Positions 25,463 to 33,433 of a stretch of DNA of 43,112 nucleotides are shown in pieces; the stretch's first letter is position 1, and every line of letters starts with the position of its first letter. Source of the stretch: Planctomycetota bacterium (lineage in GTDB: Bacteria; Planctomycetota; UBA1135; GCA-002686595); NCBI GenBank assembly GCA_026692665.1, contig JAPLOF010000018.1, positions 1 to 43,112 of the forward strand, in the 5' to 3' direction. Position numbers and translations under genes: made by a program. A model generated the notes under the pieces. It had not been told where the DNA came from, did no database searches, and saw nothing but the letters and a program-made list of their open reading frames with translations.

Positions 25463-27888
25463 GCGACCTGGAACCCCAGTCGGCCGAGGATGCCCTCGAG
25501 CTGTTCCTGGCCCGCCGCCGGCGCGGCGAGCGGGTCGAGGCGGCGGACTTTGCAGCGCAGTTCGCGCATTTGGGCTCCGAAGTCCGCGATGCGTTGGACG
25601 CCCTGCTGGAGCTCGAGCGAGAGAACGGAGGAGCGGAGGTCGCCGACGAGGCACTCACGGGCGTCGGACCGTATCGCATCGTCCGCGAGATCGGCCGCGG
25701 CGGGATGGGCGTCGTGTTCGAGGCCATCGAGCAGCCCCTCGGACGCCGTGTCGCGCTCAAGGTCCTGCCATCGCATGCGCTGCAGAGTCCGGCCGCGCTC
25801 GCCCGGTTCCGGCGCGAAGCGGAGCTCGCGGCGCGACTGGATCACCCCGGCATCGCCACGATCTACGGCACGGGGGTCGCGGGCGATCGTCCGTGGATCG
25901 CGATGCGCTACGTCGACGGCGAGACGCTGGCCAGCTCGATCGCCCGCGCGCGCGAGTCCGCGGCCAGTTGTGCCCGCATCTCCGATGCGCCGACCCGCGG
26001 ACGAGAGTCGGTGCTCGCCGTCGCCGCGTGCATCGCACGCATCGCGCGCGCGCTGCAGGCGGCGCACGCGCAGGGCGTGATCCACCGCGACGTCAAGCCG
26101 TCGAACGTCATCGTCGGTTCCGAAGGCGGTCCCGTGCTCGTCGATTTCGGGTTGGCGATCCCGGAGGAGGCCACGGGGGCTTCCGTGACCCGCACCGGGG
26201 ACACGGCCGGAACGCCGGCGTACATCGCGCCCGAGCTCGTCAGCGGCGAGCGTGTCAGGCCGGACGCGCAGAGCGACGTCTACGCGCTGGGCGTGACACT
26301 CTACGAGTGCCTCTCGCTGCGCCGACCCTTCGATGGGCCGACGCCGGTGGCCCTGTACCGCGCGATCGCGACCAGCAGCGCGACGGATATCCGCTCGCTG
26401 AACCCGGTCGTGCCGCGCGACCTCGCGATCGTCGCGGCCACCGCGATGGAGCGCGACCGCGGCCGCCGCTACGCGACCGCCGCCGCCCTGGCCGAGGATC
26501 TGGAGGCCTGCGTCGCGCAACGCCCGATCCGAGCCCGACCTTTGCCACTCTACGGCCGCGTCCTGCGCTGGGCGCGCCGTGAACCGCGTCAGGCCGCGCT
26601 CGCCGCGGCGCTTTCGGCCTGCGTGATCGCGCTGGCTGTCTTCGGCGGCAACTGGTGGGCCACGCGCGACGAGGTCCGCGCCGCCGCGAGCTTTGCGCGC
26701 ACGCGCGCCTCCGAGGTCGCGTTGGAGGACGGCTTCGCCAGCCTGGACCGCCTGCGCACGCTGGAGGCCGACGCAGCGTTCGCCCGCGCGCTGGAGTTCG
26801 ATCCAGAGAACGAGGAGGCCGTCGCGGGGCACGTGCTGTCGAGCATCCTGGCCGGCGACTTCGCGCGCGCCCTCGGGCGCCTGTCCGACCTCTCGCCGTC
26901 GATGCGCGGACGGGATGCGCTGGAAGCTCTGGCCAACGGGCGCCCCCTGCCTCCGCGCAGCGCGGCGGACTTCGCGCCCGACGTGCGCGCCTTCGAGCTC
27001 TACATCCTCGGACGCTGCGTTGCGGTCGCGGGCCAGCGCCAGTCGTACTACGAACGCCGGCCGGCGAGTGTCCGCGCTTTCGAGCTGTTCTCAGAGGCCG
27101 TGGCGCGTGCGCCCGTCGCGCGTGCGATCTACCACCAGCAGCGCGCTTCGAGCGCGCAGCAGGTCGGTGACGCGCAAGCCGCGCGCTCCGCATCGGCGGC
27201 CCTCGTGAGCCTCTGGCCGGACTCGGCGCGCGCGCTCTACTACGCGGGTCAGGCGCTGGTGTTGATCGATCCGGCCGCGGCGCGCGTGCTGCTCGAGCGC
27301 TCGCTCGAGCGCGACCCGAATTCGGCGGACACCTACAACCTGATCGTGCAGACGCTGGCAGGTCCGGACGATCTCGAGCTGGCCGAAGCCTGGTGCTGGC
27401 GCGGACTGGCACGCCAACCCAGGGCCGCGGCGCTCTACGTGCTGATGGCGAACTCGCTCACGCAGCGCGGCTGCACGGACGAGTCGAACCACGCCTACGA
27501 GCGTGCCGTCGAGATCGACCCACGACTCGGCGGCGGCTGGGCTCAGCTCGGGATCGCCGCGCTCCTCCAAGACGACGTCGAGGCTGCACTCGCCCACTAC
27601 GCGCGCGCATTCGCCGTCGATCCGCTGAACTACAACGCACGAGCGTTCCATGCCGCCGTGCTCGAGCGCCACGGCGACGTCGAGGCCAGCGCGCGCGAGG
27701 CGGACTTCGCGATCGCGGGCGCATACCCCGCGCAGCCCGCGTATTGGGCCCAACTGTCCAGCGTCTTCTTGCAGCTGCGCGCCCATCACACGGCCGTGGC
27801 CTACGCGGACGTCGGACTCGCGCTGGCTCCCGGCGACCCCGACCTGGCGATGGTGCGGGAGGCCGCGCTCGACGCGCTGTCGAAGTGA
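25459..27888 (+). CDS. Membrane Ser/Thr protein kinase with C-terminal TPR-like region
   Basis: This is an 809-residue kinase. A short N-terminal helical region (1-68) precedes the PknB-type domain (about 72-350): GRGGMG (80-84), Lys101 in VALKVL, HRDVKPSN with Asp211, DFG (229-231), and GTPAYIAPEL. A transmembrane helix (about 378-397) ends in GGNWWATR. About 400 residues of helical, TPR-like repeats follow on the far side, with paired motifs such as ALEFDPENEEAVAG, SLERDPNSADTYNL, AVEIDPRLGGGWAQLG and AFAVDPLNYNARAF. The start is GTG at 25459, embedded in the sigma factor stop (GTGA). By analogy to other sigma/kinase pairs, it probably senses an external or envelope cue and affects the sigma factor; this is inference. 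Confidence 0.94.
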   Translation: MSDLEPQSAEDALELFLARRRRGERVEAADFAAQFAHLGSEVRDALDALLELERENGGAEVADEALTGVGPYRIVREIGRGGMGVVFEAIEQPLGRRVALKVLPSHALQSPAALARFRREAELAARLDHPGIATIYGTGVAGDRPWIAMRYVDGETLASSIARARESAASCARISDAPTRGRESVLAVAACIARIARALQAAHAQGVIHRDVKPSNVIVGSEGGPVLVDFGLAIPEEATGASVTRTGDTAGTPAYIAPELVSGERVRPDAQSDVYALGVTLYECLSLRRPFDGPTPVALYRAIATSSATDIRSLNPVVPRDLAIVAATAMERDRGRRYATAAALAEDLEACVAQRPIRARPLPLYGRVLRWARREPRQAALAAALSACVIALAVFGGNWWATRDEVRAAASFARTRASEVALEDGFASLDRLRTLEADAAFARALEFDPENEEAVAGHVLSSILAGDFARALGRLSDLSPSMRGRDALEALANGRPLPPRSAADFAPDVRAFELYILGRCVAVAGQRQSYYERRPASVRAFELFSEAVARAPVARAIYHQQRASSAQQVGDAQAARSASAALVSLWPDSARALYYAGQALVLIDPAAARVLLERSLERDPNSADTYNLIVQTLAGPDDLELAEAWCWRGLARQPRAAALYVLMANSLTQRGCTDESNHAYERAVEIDPRLGGGWAQLGIAALLQDDVEAALAHYARAFAVDPLNYNARAFHAAVLERHGDVEASAREADFAIAGAYPAQPAYWAQLSSVFLQLRAHHTAVAYADVGLALAPGDPDLAMVREAALDALSK

Positions 27889-27892
27889 ACGG

Positions 27893-27934
27893 AACGAGCG
27901 CGCCGCCACCGATCGAGGTGACGGCGCGCTCGTT
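27893..27934. terminator. Shared bidirectional hairpin between convergent genes
   Basis: AACGAGCGCGCCG and CGGCGCGCTCGTT pair perfectly over 13 bp, with a further CA/TG pair inside. It lies between the kinase stop (27888) and the stop of the minus-strand gene (27952). With complete symmetry it can serve both directions. There is no U-tract. Confidence 0.7.
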
Positions 27935-27951
27935 GGGGCGAACCGCGCGGT

Positions 27952-30342
27952 TCAGAGCGCCCAGCTCACGCGGATGCCGCTGGTCAGGTTGAACGTCGCG
28001 CTCGTGCAGAACGCGGCGCTGTTGCGGTACCAGACCTGGTAGAAGCGCTGCCCGCCGTCGAGGGGCACGGCTCCGCGGGCGCTGATCGAAGGATCGCTGC
28101 TGCCGGGAGCGGGGAACTGCGCCGCGCCGAGCGGACTGGTCTTCGTGGCGAGCCGGATCGTCGTCCCACCGGTGCAGAGCAATCCGTCGCCGAATGCGCC
28201 GACCGAGGCCTGCGCGCTGCCTTGGAAGAAGAGGCACGTCGTCGACTGTGGCATGCCGCTCGCTTGCAACCGCAGCGTGTCGTCGGCGGTCGATGCGAAC
28301 CCCGAGGCGGTGAGCGCGGCTCCGTTGAGGTTCGCCGAGTTCCCGCAACCTCGTCCGTTGATTCCGTTGTTGCCGCACGGGCAATTGATCGTGCTGCCGT
28401 CCCCGGCGCAGAACGCAGAGGTCGCCCCGCCCACGACTCCGTCGAAGAGCACCGCGGAGATGTCGTAGTTCTGGTCGTTCGAGCGGACCTCGTAGATCAC
28501 ACCGTAGCGGTGCGCGAGAGACGCAGGAGAGCGCATGGCGGCGACCTGAGAGCGGAACTGAGGCAGGCCCAGCCCAGGATGGAGTTGGACGTGCGACTGC
28601 GCGAGTCCGAGTTGGTTGCCTGCGAGATACAGGTCGGAGGCGAACGTGTTGTAGGTGCTGAACACGGGATCGAACTCGGTGTAGGCGACGAGGAAGTGCT
28701 GCCCGTCGCTGTCGACCGACGCATCGATCTGCTCTTGGCTCTGCATCCCGGAAGCCTCCAGCGCCGTCAGGTTCAAGGTCTGCAGGACCGTCGCGCCGTC
28801 GAGCGCGACGACGAAGATGTCCGCTTTCGCGCCCACGGGAGTCAGCGGCCGGCGCGCGAACGTGATCGCACAGCGTTGGCTCGAAGCGAGCGGCGACGAG
28901 GCGCACGGCGCGATGTCGATCGCGTTCTGGACCCCGCTCACGGCGAACAGCGGACTCACGACGGTGCCCGTCGCGCCGACGCGCGCGGCGAGGACGCCCT
29001 CGGTCAAGGGTGTCGTGACCCGGTTGACCCAAGCCAGGAGCCACGTGCTGCCGCCGTTCGAGCGCGAGATCGACGGCGCCATGTTGCGCTCCACGAAAGC
29101 GTCGGCGAAGTACGTCGGTCCGGCTCCGGCCGGCACTCCTGCGGACGAGACCATCCGGTAGCCGATCTCGCTGTCCCCCGCGGCGACCGTGCGCTCGAAG
29201 ACCACACAGAAGCTCGTCGATCCCGAAGTCGTCGGGTCGCCGCCGACGTCGGGCGTCAGCTTGTCGCCCGGGAGGCTTCCGCCAAGGTCGAATTGCGAGC
29301 CGACCGTGATGATCGTTCCGTTCGCCGCGACCGTGCGCCCCATGACGGCCTTCGGGTTCGAGCTCGAGCGCTCGGCGACCGCGAGGAAGACGTGCGCGGA
29401 GCCGTTGTTCGCGATGCGCGGCTTCGTCCATGACGCGCTCGTGGAATCGACGTAGCTCTGGACGAGCAGCGACCCGGTCGAGTTCAGCATCTTCACCACG
29501 ATGTCCGTGTCGGTGGCCGAGAAGACCTCCTCGTACACCGCCATCCAGACCTGATGGAACGGATCCCAGGCCATGTCCGGCTCGCGTCGATTCTCCGTGA
29601 ACGAGTCGAGCCAGAACTGGGTGACGACCGGGTCGATGACGAGCGGCAGATCCGCACTGGCCAGGAACTCCGCGTCGACGGTGATCTGGATCATGCCGTC
29701 GACGAGCCTCGTCGGGGCGGCCGCGCGGCGTCCGCTTGCGTCGATCGCGACGGCGCGGCTGTAGGTCACCCGTCCGTGCTCGCCGCGGAACTCGAGGTGC
29801 CCGTCCGCCTCGACGCCGTCGAGCTCGCTCGCGATCGGGATGCGCACGACGATCTCACCGGCGCGCGGCAGCGTGTCGAACACGAAGAGCTGCTCGATCG
29901 ATTCGACGCCCAGCTCGTACGCCTCCACGAAGGCGCCGCGGTCGATCTCGACGCGGTCACCGAGGAGCCGCGGCGACGTCGAGCGCGCGAAGTCCAGCGG
30001 CGCTCCGCCGACCGTCACGCGGTCGGGCGACAGGGTGTGCGGCAGGCTCCGCGGTTGGCGCGGGCCGAAGCCGGCGTAGTAGGTCGCGCCGCCTTCGTCG
30101 AAGCTCGCCTTCCAGCGCCGCCCGCGCGCCCACAGGGCACCGTCGCCGGGCCGATCGACGTGGACGCTGGCCTCCGCCGACTCGACCGAGATCGCTGTCG
30201 GCCGAACGACGCCGACCTGCGCCCCCTCGGGCGGCGCCAGGGGCTCTTGCGCCGCCGACCGGGCGTCGACGGCGAGGGTCACGAGGGCGAGACAAGTCGC
30301 AGCGGTAGCCGCGGGGAAACGAAGGCAGTTCGAGAGATTCAT
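27952..30342 (-). CDS. Large secreted protein, paralogue of the 22053-24572 product, with the cysteine C-terminal module
   Basis: This 796-residue protein starts at the ATG at 30342, giving a signal peptide (MNLSNCLRFPAATAATCLALVTLAVDARSAAQ in two parts, cleavage near ARSAAQ). The N-terminal domain repeats the landmarks of its paralogue: LWARGRRWKASF, IDRGAFVEAYELGVE, LFVFDTLPRAG and LPLVIDPVVTQFW. A beta-rich middle (about 240-640) has motifs such as DMAWDPFHQVWMAVYEE, PDVGGDPTT, FCVVFERT and HFLVAYTEFDP. The end (about 644-796) carries FCAGDGSTINCPCGNNG, GCGNS, CLFFQG, LLCTGG, FYQVWYRNSAAFC and FNLTSGIRVSW. The function is unknown. The two paralogues bracket the sigma/kinase operon and point inwards, a layout expected from an inverted duplication. 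Confidence 0.88.
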   Translation of the reverse strand: MNLSNCLRFPAATAATCLALVTLAVDARSAAQEPLAPPEGAQVGVVRPTAISVESAEASVHVDRPGDGALWARGRRWKASFDEGGATYYAGFGPRQPRSLPHTLSPDRVTVGGAPLDFARSTSPRLLGDRVEIDRGAFVEAYELGVESIEQLFVFDTLPRAGEIVVRIPIASELDGVEADGHLEFRGEHGRVTYSRAVAIDASGRRAAAPTRLVDGMIQITVDAEFLASADLPLVIDPVVTQFWLDSFTENRREPDMAWDPFHQVWMAVYEEVFSATDTDIVVKMLNSTGSLLVQSYVDSTSASWTKPRIANNGSAHVFLAVAERSSSNPKAVMGRTVAANGTIITVGSQFDLGGSLPGDKLTPDVGGDPTTSGSTSFCVVFERTVAAGDSEIGYRMVSSAGVPAGAGPTYFADAFVERNMAPSISRSNGGSTWLLAWVNRVTTPLTEGVLAARVGATGTVVSPLFAVSGVQNAIDIAPCASSPLASSQRCAITFARRPLTPVGAKADIFVVALDGATVLQTLNLTALEASGMQSQEQIDASVDSDGQHFLVAYTEFDPVFSTYNTFASDLYLAGNQLGLAQSHVQLHPGLGLPQFRSQVAAMRSPASLAHRYGVIYEVRSNDQNYDISAVLFDGVVGGATSAFCAGDGSTINCPCGNNGINGRGCGNSANLNGAALTASGFASTADDTLRLQASGMPQSTTCLFFQGSAQASVGAFGDGLLCTGGTTIRLATKTSPLGAAQFPAPGSSDPSISARGAVPLDGGQRFYQVWYRNSAAFCTSATFNLTSGIRVSWAL

Positions 30343-30488
30343 GGTCTTCGGGGGGTCGGGTGCCTGCGGGAGTCCGTCCGCGCGCGGGGGCGCGGCACTC
30401 CTCCCCGACCTGCGCGTGCTCGGGCTCCGAGACGCGAATTCCGGCCTTTTTCCCGCCCCCCTCCGGCGAGGCCGAGCCACCACCCGCT

Positions 30489-31718
30489 TCACTTGCCCGC
30501 GACGGGCGGCTGGCTGGCCCATGCGCGCCAGACCTCGTCGAACGCCTGCGGCGTCCACGCGAACACGTCCTTCAAGAGCTTGCGCTGCAGGCTCGGCAGG
30601 TCCTTGCCCGTCGGCAGGCCTTGCTCGTCGAGCTGACCCTTCACGCCGCCCAGCAGCTTCGCGAGGCCTTCCGCTTGCGTGTCGATCAGGAACCTCACCA
30701 TCGACCAAACCGTGAAGAGGCCGTCGCGGTCGAGCGCACCGACCTCCTTCATGTACATCAGCTCCGCCATCGTCTTCGCGCGGCCGCGCGCCAGCATCTT
30801 GCGCGTCGCGTCGGACCAGTCGGACGGGTACGTCGCGTCGCGAAAGCTGCCTTCCTCGCCCTCGTTCGTGGTCGAGCGCGGGTCGATCTCCTTCTCCAGG
30901 CAGAGAGCGAGCCCCTCGTCGAGCCACAGCGGCGGGTCGTAGGAGAAGTGCTTGTACGCGCTGAAGAAGAGGTGGGAGAGGTTGTGCGCGATGTGCGGGA
31001 AAAGCCACTTGTCCTGGCGGAGGTCCGCGTCCTCGCACGGCAGCGACGCGTGCATCTTGTGCAGGCCGGGGAAGTGCCAGCGCAGCGCGTTCGTCACCTG
31101 TGCGCCGCTGAACTCCTTCGTGAACAGGTTGTGCGTCGTGCGATTGCTGTGCAGCGACACCTCGAACTTGTCCTTCTCGCCCAGGTACTGCCCGGCGCCC
31201 ATGAACGGGCCGTCGGTCTTGCGCTCGGCCGGGAAGTCGGCGTCGGTGACGCGCAGCAGCGCCTGGAAACGCGCGTAGAGGTCCTCGCCCTTCATCGCGA
31301 TCAGGTGGAGGCGCAGCCACGGGTCGAGCTTCTTCACCTCCTTGGGAACGGACGGGAGCTTCTCGCGCAGGCGCGCCAGCTCGGCATCGACGCGGACGCG
31401 CTCGTCGAGGTCGATCTTCTGGTCTGGCAACGACGAGGCCCAGCGCAGGTGCGCCGTCTCCAGGAAGATCCACTGAGAAGCGGGCAGGTCGGCCGCGAAC
31501 TCGACGCTCGTCTTGGTGCCCATCGGCATCGGGCCGTGCGTGACGACGCCGGCCGCGGCCATCAGGACCGGGTCGTTCTTGCACCACGGACACGTCGCGA
31601 CCTTCGGCTTCTGGGGTAACGCGAGGATGGCGGAACTCGCCACGAGAAGGGCACTGAGCAGCACACCGGGAAGATAGCTCCAGAGCGGCCTCTGGCGCGA
31701 CGGCGCGCCCGATCGCAC
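30489..31718 (-). CDS. Secreted gluzincin-like protein with HNxxH in place of HExxH (probable inactive peptidase)
   Basis: This is a 409-residue protein. An N-terminal hydrophobic stretch (PGVLLSALLVASSAILALP) is a signal peptide or anchor, followed by a CPWC pair. In the second half, HIAHNLSHLFFSAYKH, then PPLWLDEGLALCLEKEI, reads like the active site of gluzincin peptidases and DUF1570-type proteins: His245, His249 and Glu268, with exactly 18 residues between the second His and the Glu, as in M1 enzymes. The catalytic Glu is replaced by Asn246, so peptidase activity is unlikely. The start is uncertain. GTG at 31718 gives a basic n-region but leaves 12 bp to the divergent gene. A GTG at 31664 with GGAG 11 nt upstream would leave room for promoters but drops that n-region. 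Confidence 0.75.
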   Translation of the reverse strand: MRSGAPSRQRPLWSYLPGVLLSALLVASSAILALPQKPKVATCPWCKNDPVLMAAAGVVTHGPMPMGTKTSVEFAADLPASQWIFLETAHLRWASSLPDQKIDLDERVRVDAELARLREKLPSVPKEVKKLDPWLRLHLIAMKGEDLYARFQALLRVTDADFPAERKTDGPFMGAGQYLGEKDKFEVSLHSNRTTHNLFTKEFSGAQVTNALRWHFPGLHKMHASLPCEDADLRQDKWLFPHIAHNLSHLFFSAYKHFSYDPPLWLDEGLALCLEKEIDPRSTTNEGEEGSFRDATYPSDWSDATRKMLARGRAKTMAELMYMKEVGALDRDGLFTVWSMVRFLIDTQAEGLAKLLGGVKGQLDEQGLPTGKDLPSLQRKLLKDVFAWTPQAFDEVWRAWASQPPVAGK

Positions 31719-31730
31719 CTTCTGTGGCCC

Positions 31731-32561
31731 GTGCGCGACGAAGTCCAGACCCACAACGCGACCATCGAGGACCGCCACTGGTGGTTCGCGGCCCGCCGCC
31801 AGATCCTGCGCGCCCTCGTGGACGAGATCGCGCACGGCCGGCGGCTGCGCATCGTCGATGTCGGCTGCAGCACGGGCGGGAACGCCGGTTCCTTGTCCGA
31901 GGCGCACGACGTCACCGGCTTCGACGCGTCGGAGACGGCGATTCGGATCGCCGCCCAGCGCTTCCCGAAGGCGCGCTTCGAGGTCGCCCGCGGACTCGAG
32001 CCCGTGCGCGCGGCGGCCCGCGGCGCGGACCTCGTCCTGCTCATGGACGTGATCGAGCACGTCGAGGACGACTTCCACTTCCTGAGCTCGGTCGCCAGCG
32101 AGCTCGCGCCCGGCGCGCACATCCTGGTCACCGTGCCCGCGCATCCCGAGCTGTGGAGCGCGCACGACGTCGCGAGCCAGCACTGGCGGCGCTACACGCA
32201 GCCGCGCCTCGAGCTCGTGTGGCGCGACCTGCCGCTCGAGCCGCGGCTCGTCACGTTCTGCAATGCGCTCCTCGCCCCTCTGGTGCGCACCGCGCGGCGC
32301 ATCCGCAAGCGTGAGAAACCCGTGCACGGCACCGGCGCCGACCTCGCGATCCCGAGCGCGCCCGTGAACGCCGTCCTGCGCTGGACGTTCGAGCGCGAGT
32401 CCGGCCCGCTCGTGCGCGCGCTGCGCGACCGCGGGTCCGCGCCCTACCGCGACGGGATCAGCCTGCTCGCGATCCTGCGACGCGGAGCTTCCGCGTGTCC
32501 GGTGCTGACGAAGCCGGCGGACGTTCCGCGCGACGAGCATCGGCCCGACACGGCACACTGA
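31731..32561 (+). CDS. Class I SAM-dependent methyltransferase
   Basis: This 276-residue methyltransferase has the N-terminal EDRHWWFAARRQIL segment, motif I VDVGCSTGGNAG, the acidic residue ending strand 2 (TGFDASE) and motif IV-like LVLLMDVIEHVEDD. It also has a SxHDVASQHWRRYTQ segment characteristic of a family often found with cell-surface glycan or lipid-sugar genes. The C-terminal third (about 175-276) is helical and basic (RTARRIRKREK). The acceptor is unknown. The start is GTG at 31731. It is divergent from the degenerate peptidase gene with almost no space between them, and its stop is 4 bp before the FUN14 gene, so those two are one operon. Confidence 0.85.
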   Translation: MRDEVQTHNATIEDRHWWFAARRQILRALVDEIAHGRRLRIVDVGCSTGGNAGSLSEAHDVTGFDASETAIRIAAQRFPKARFEVARGLEPVRAAARGADLVLLMDVIEHVEDDFHFLSSVASELAPGAHILVTVPAHPELWSAHDVASQHWRRYTQPRLELVWRDLPLEPRLVTFCNALLAPLVRTARRIRKREKPVHGTGADLAIPSAPVNAVLRWTFERESGPLVRALRDRGSAPYRDGISLLAILRRGASACPVLTKPADVPRDEHRPDTAH

Positions 32562-32565
32562 GCGC

Positions 32566-33078
32566 ATGTCGAGCCCGCCCGTTCCCACGCCGCAGGGCAT
32601 GCCGGTCTTCCAGAAGGCCGTGCTCTTCCTGATCGTCGTCGTCCTCGTGGCGTCGGTCGCGGCGCGCATGCTGCTCCACGATCCGGCGGTGCCCGCGCCG
32701 AACGCGATGCCCGAAGGCGCGCGCAGCTTCGCGGCGACCGCCAGCGCGGAACACCCCGAGGAAGTCGCTTGGTCGGCGCGGGTGCTGCCCATCGTCACCG
32801 AGGCCAGCCTCTTCGGATTGATCGGTTTCGCTCTGGGTTACTCGACGCGCAAGGTGTTCAAGCTGATCCTGATCCTCATCGCCCTCGCCTTCGTCGCGGT
32901 GCAGGTCCTCGTGGCGCGCGGCACGATCCAGGTCGACTGGGGCGGCGTCGCGAGCTCGGTCCAGGGCTGGGTCCTGAACCTGCACCCCGACGTGCCGATC
33001 CTCGAGTTCCTGAAGACGCGCATTCCGACCGCGATCGCGTTCGCGTCGTGCTGGCTCCTCGGTTTTCGGCGGGGTTGA
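32566..33078 (+). CDS. FUN14-family small membrane protein
   Basis: This 170-residue protein has an N-terminal hydrophobic helix (AVLFLIVVVLVASVAARML) and a Pro/Ala-rich linker. It then has the FUN14-type core: ASLFGLIGFALGYSTRKVFKLILILIALAFVAVQVLV with GTIQVDW immediately after, and a final hydrophobic segment (IPTAIAFASCWLLGFRRG). FUN14 proteins are best known from mitochondria; bacterial relatives are widespread small membrane proteins without an assigned role. The ATG at 32566 lies 4 bp after the methyltransferase stop. No clear Shine-Dalgarno sequence is visible, so coupling to the methyltransferase is likely. Confidence 0.82.
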   Translation: MSSPPVPTPQGMPVFQKAVLFLIVVVLVASVAARMLLHDPAVPAPNAMPEGARSFAATASAEHPEEVAWSARVLPIVTEASLFGLIGFALGYSTRKVFKLILILIALAFVAVQVLVARGTIQVDWGGVASSVQGWVLNLHPDVPILEFLKTRIPTAIAFASCWLLGFRRG

Positions 33079-33220
33079 GCATTCGCCACGGGCACGGCAT
33101 CTCGCGCGTGACAGGCGGAGGGGGTTGGCGGCGCTTCAGCGCTCGGTGTCCAGTGTCGCGTGACCGCCGCAGGGGATGACGCGGCAGGCGGCAGGAACCG
33201 AGAGACACGCAGGTACGCCG

Positions 33221-33430
33221 TCAGCGATCGCCGTCCGGGCCCGGATCGTGGGTCGGCTCGCACTGGGCTTCGGGGACTTCGGGCTCGGGAACGGGCGGAG
33301 TCGCACGCTCGATGGACGACGGCATGGGTTCCCGGGCCGGCATCTCGTCGTCCTGCCCGAGCCCCGGCCCGACCCACAACGCGAACACGACGGCGATCGG
33401 CAGCGCGATCCAGAAGACGCGGGCACGCAT
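33221..33430 (-). CDS. Small single-pass membrane or exported protein
   Basis: This is a 69-residue product. It has a basic start and one hydrophobic segment (VFWIALPIAVVFALWVGPGLG), then an acidic, Pro/Glu-rich tail (PPVPEPEVPEAQCEPTHDPGPDGDR) with one Cys. It starts 3 bp after the stop of the GH78 gene on the same strand, the tight spacing of a real operon member, and has no other good candidate frame. The function is unknown. It may be an uncleaved anchor or a secreted peptide. Confidence 0.6.
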   Translation of the reverse strand: MRARVFWIALPIAVVFALWVGPGLGQDDEMPAREPMPSSIERATPPVPEPEVPEAQCEPTHDPGPDGDR

Positions 33431-33433
33431 GGT

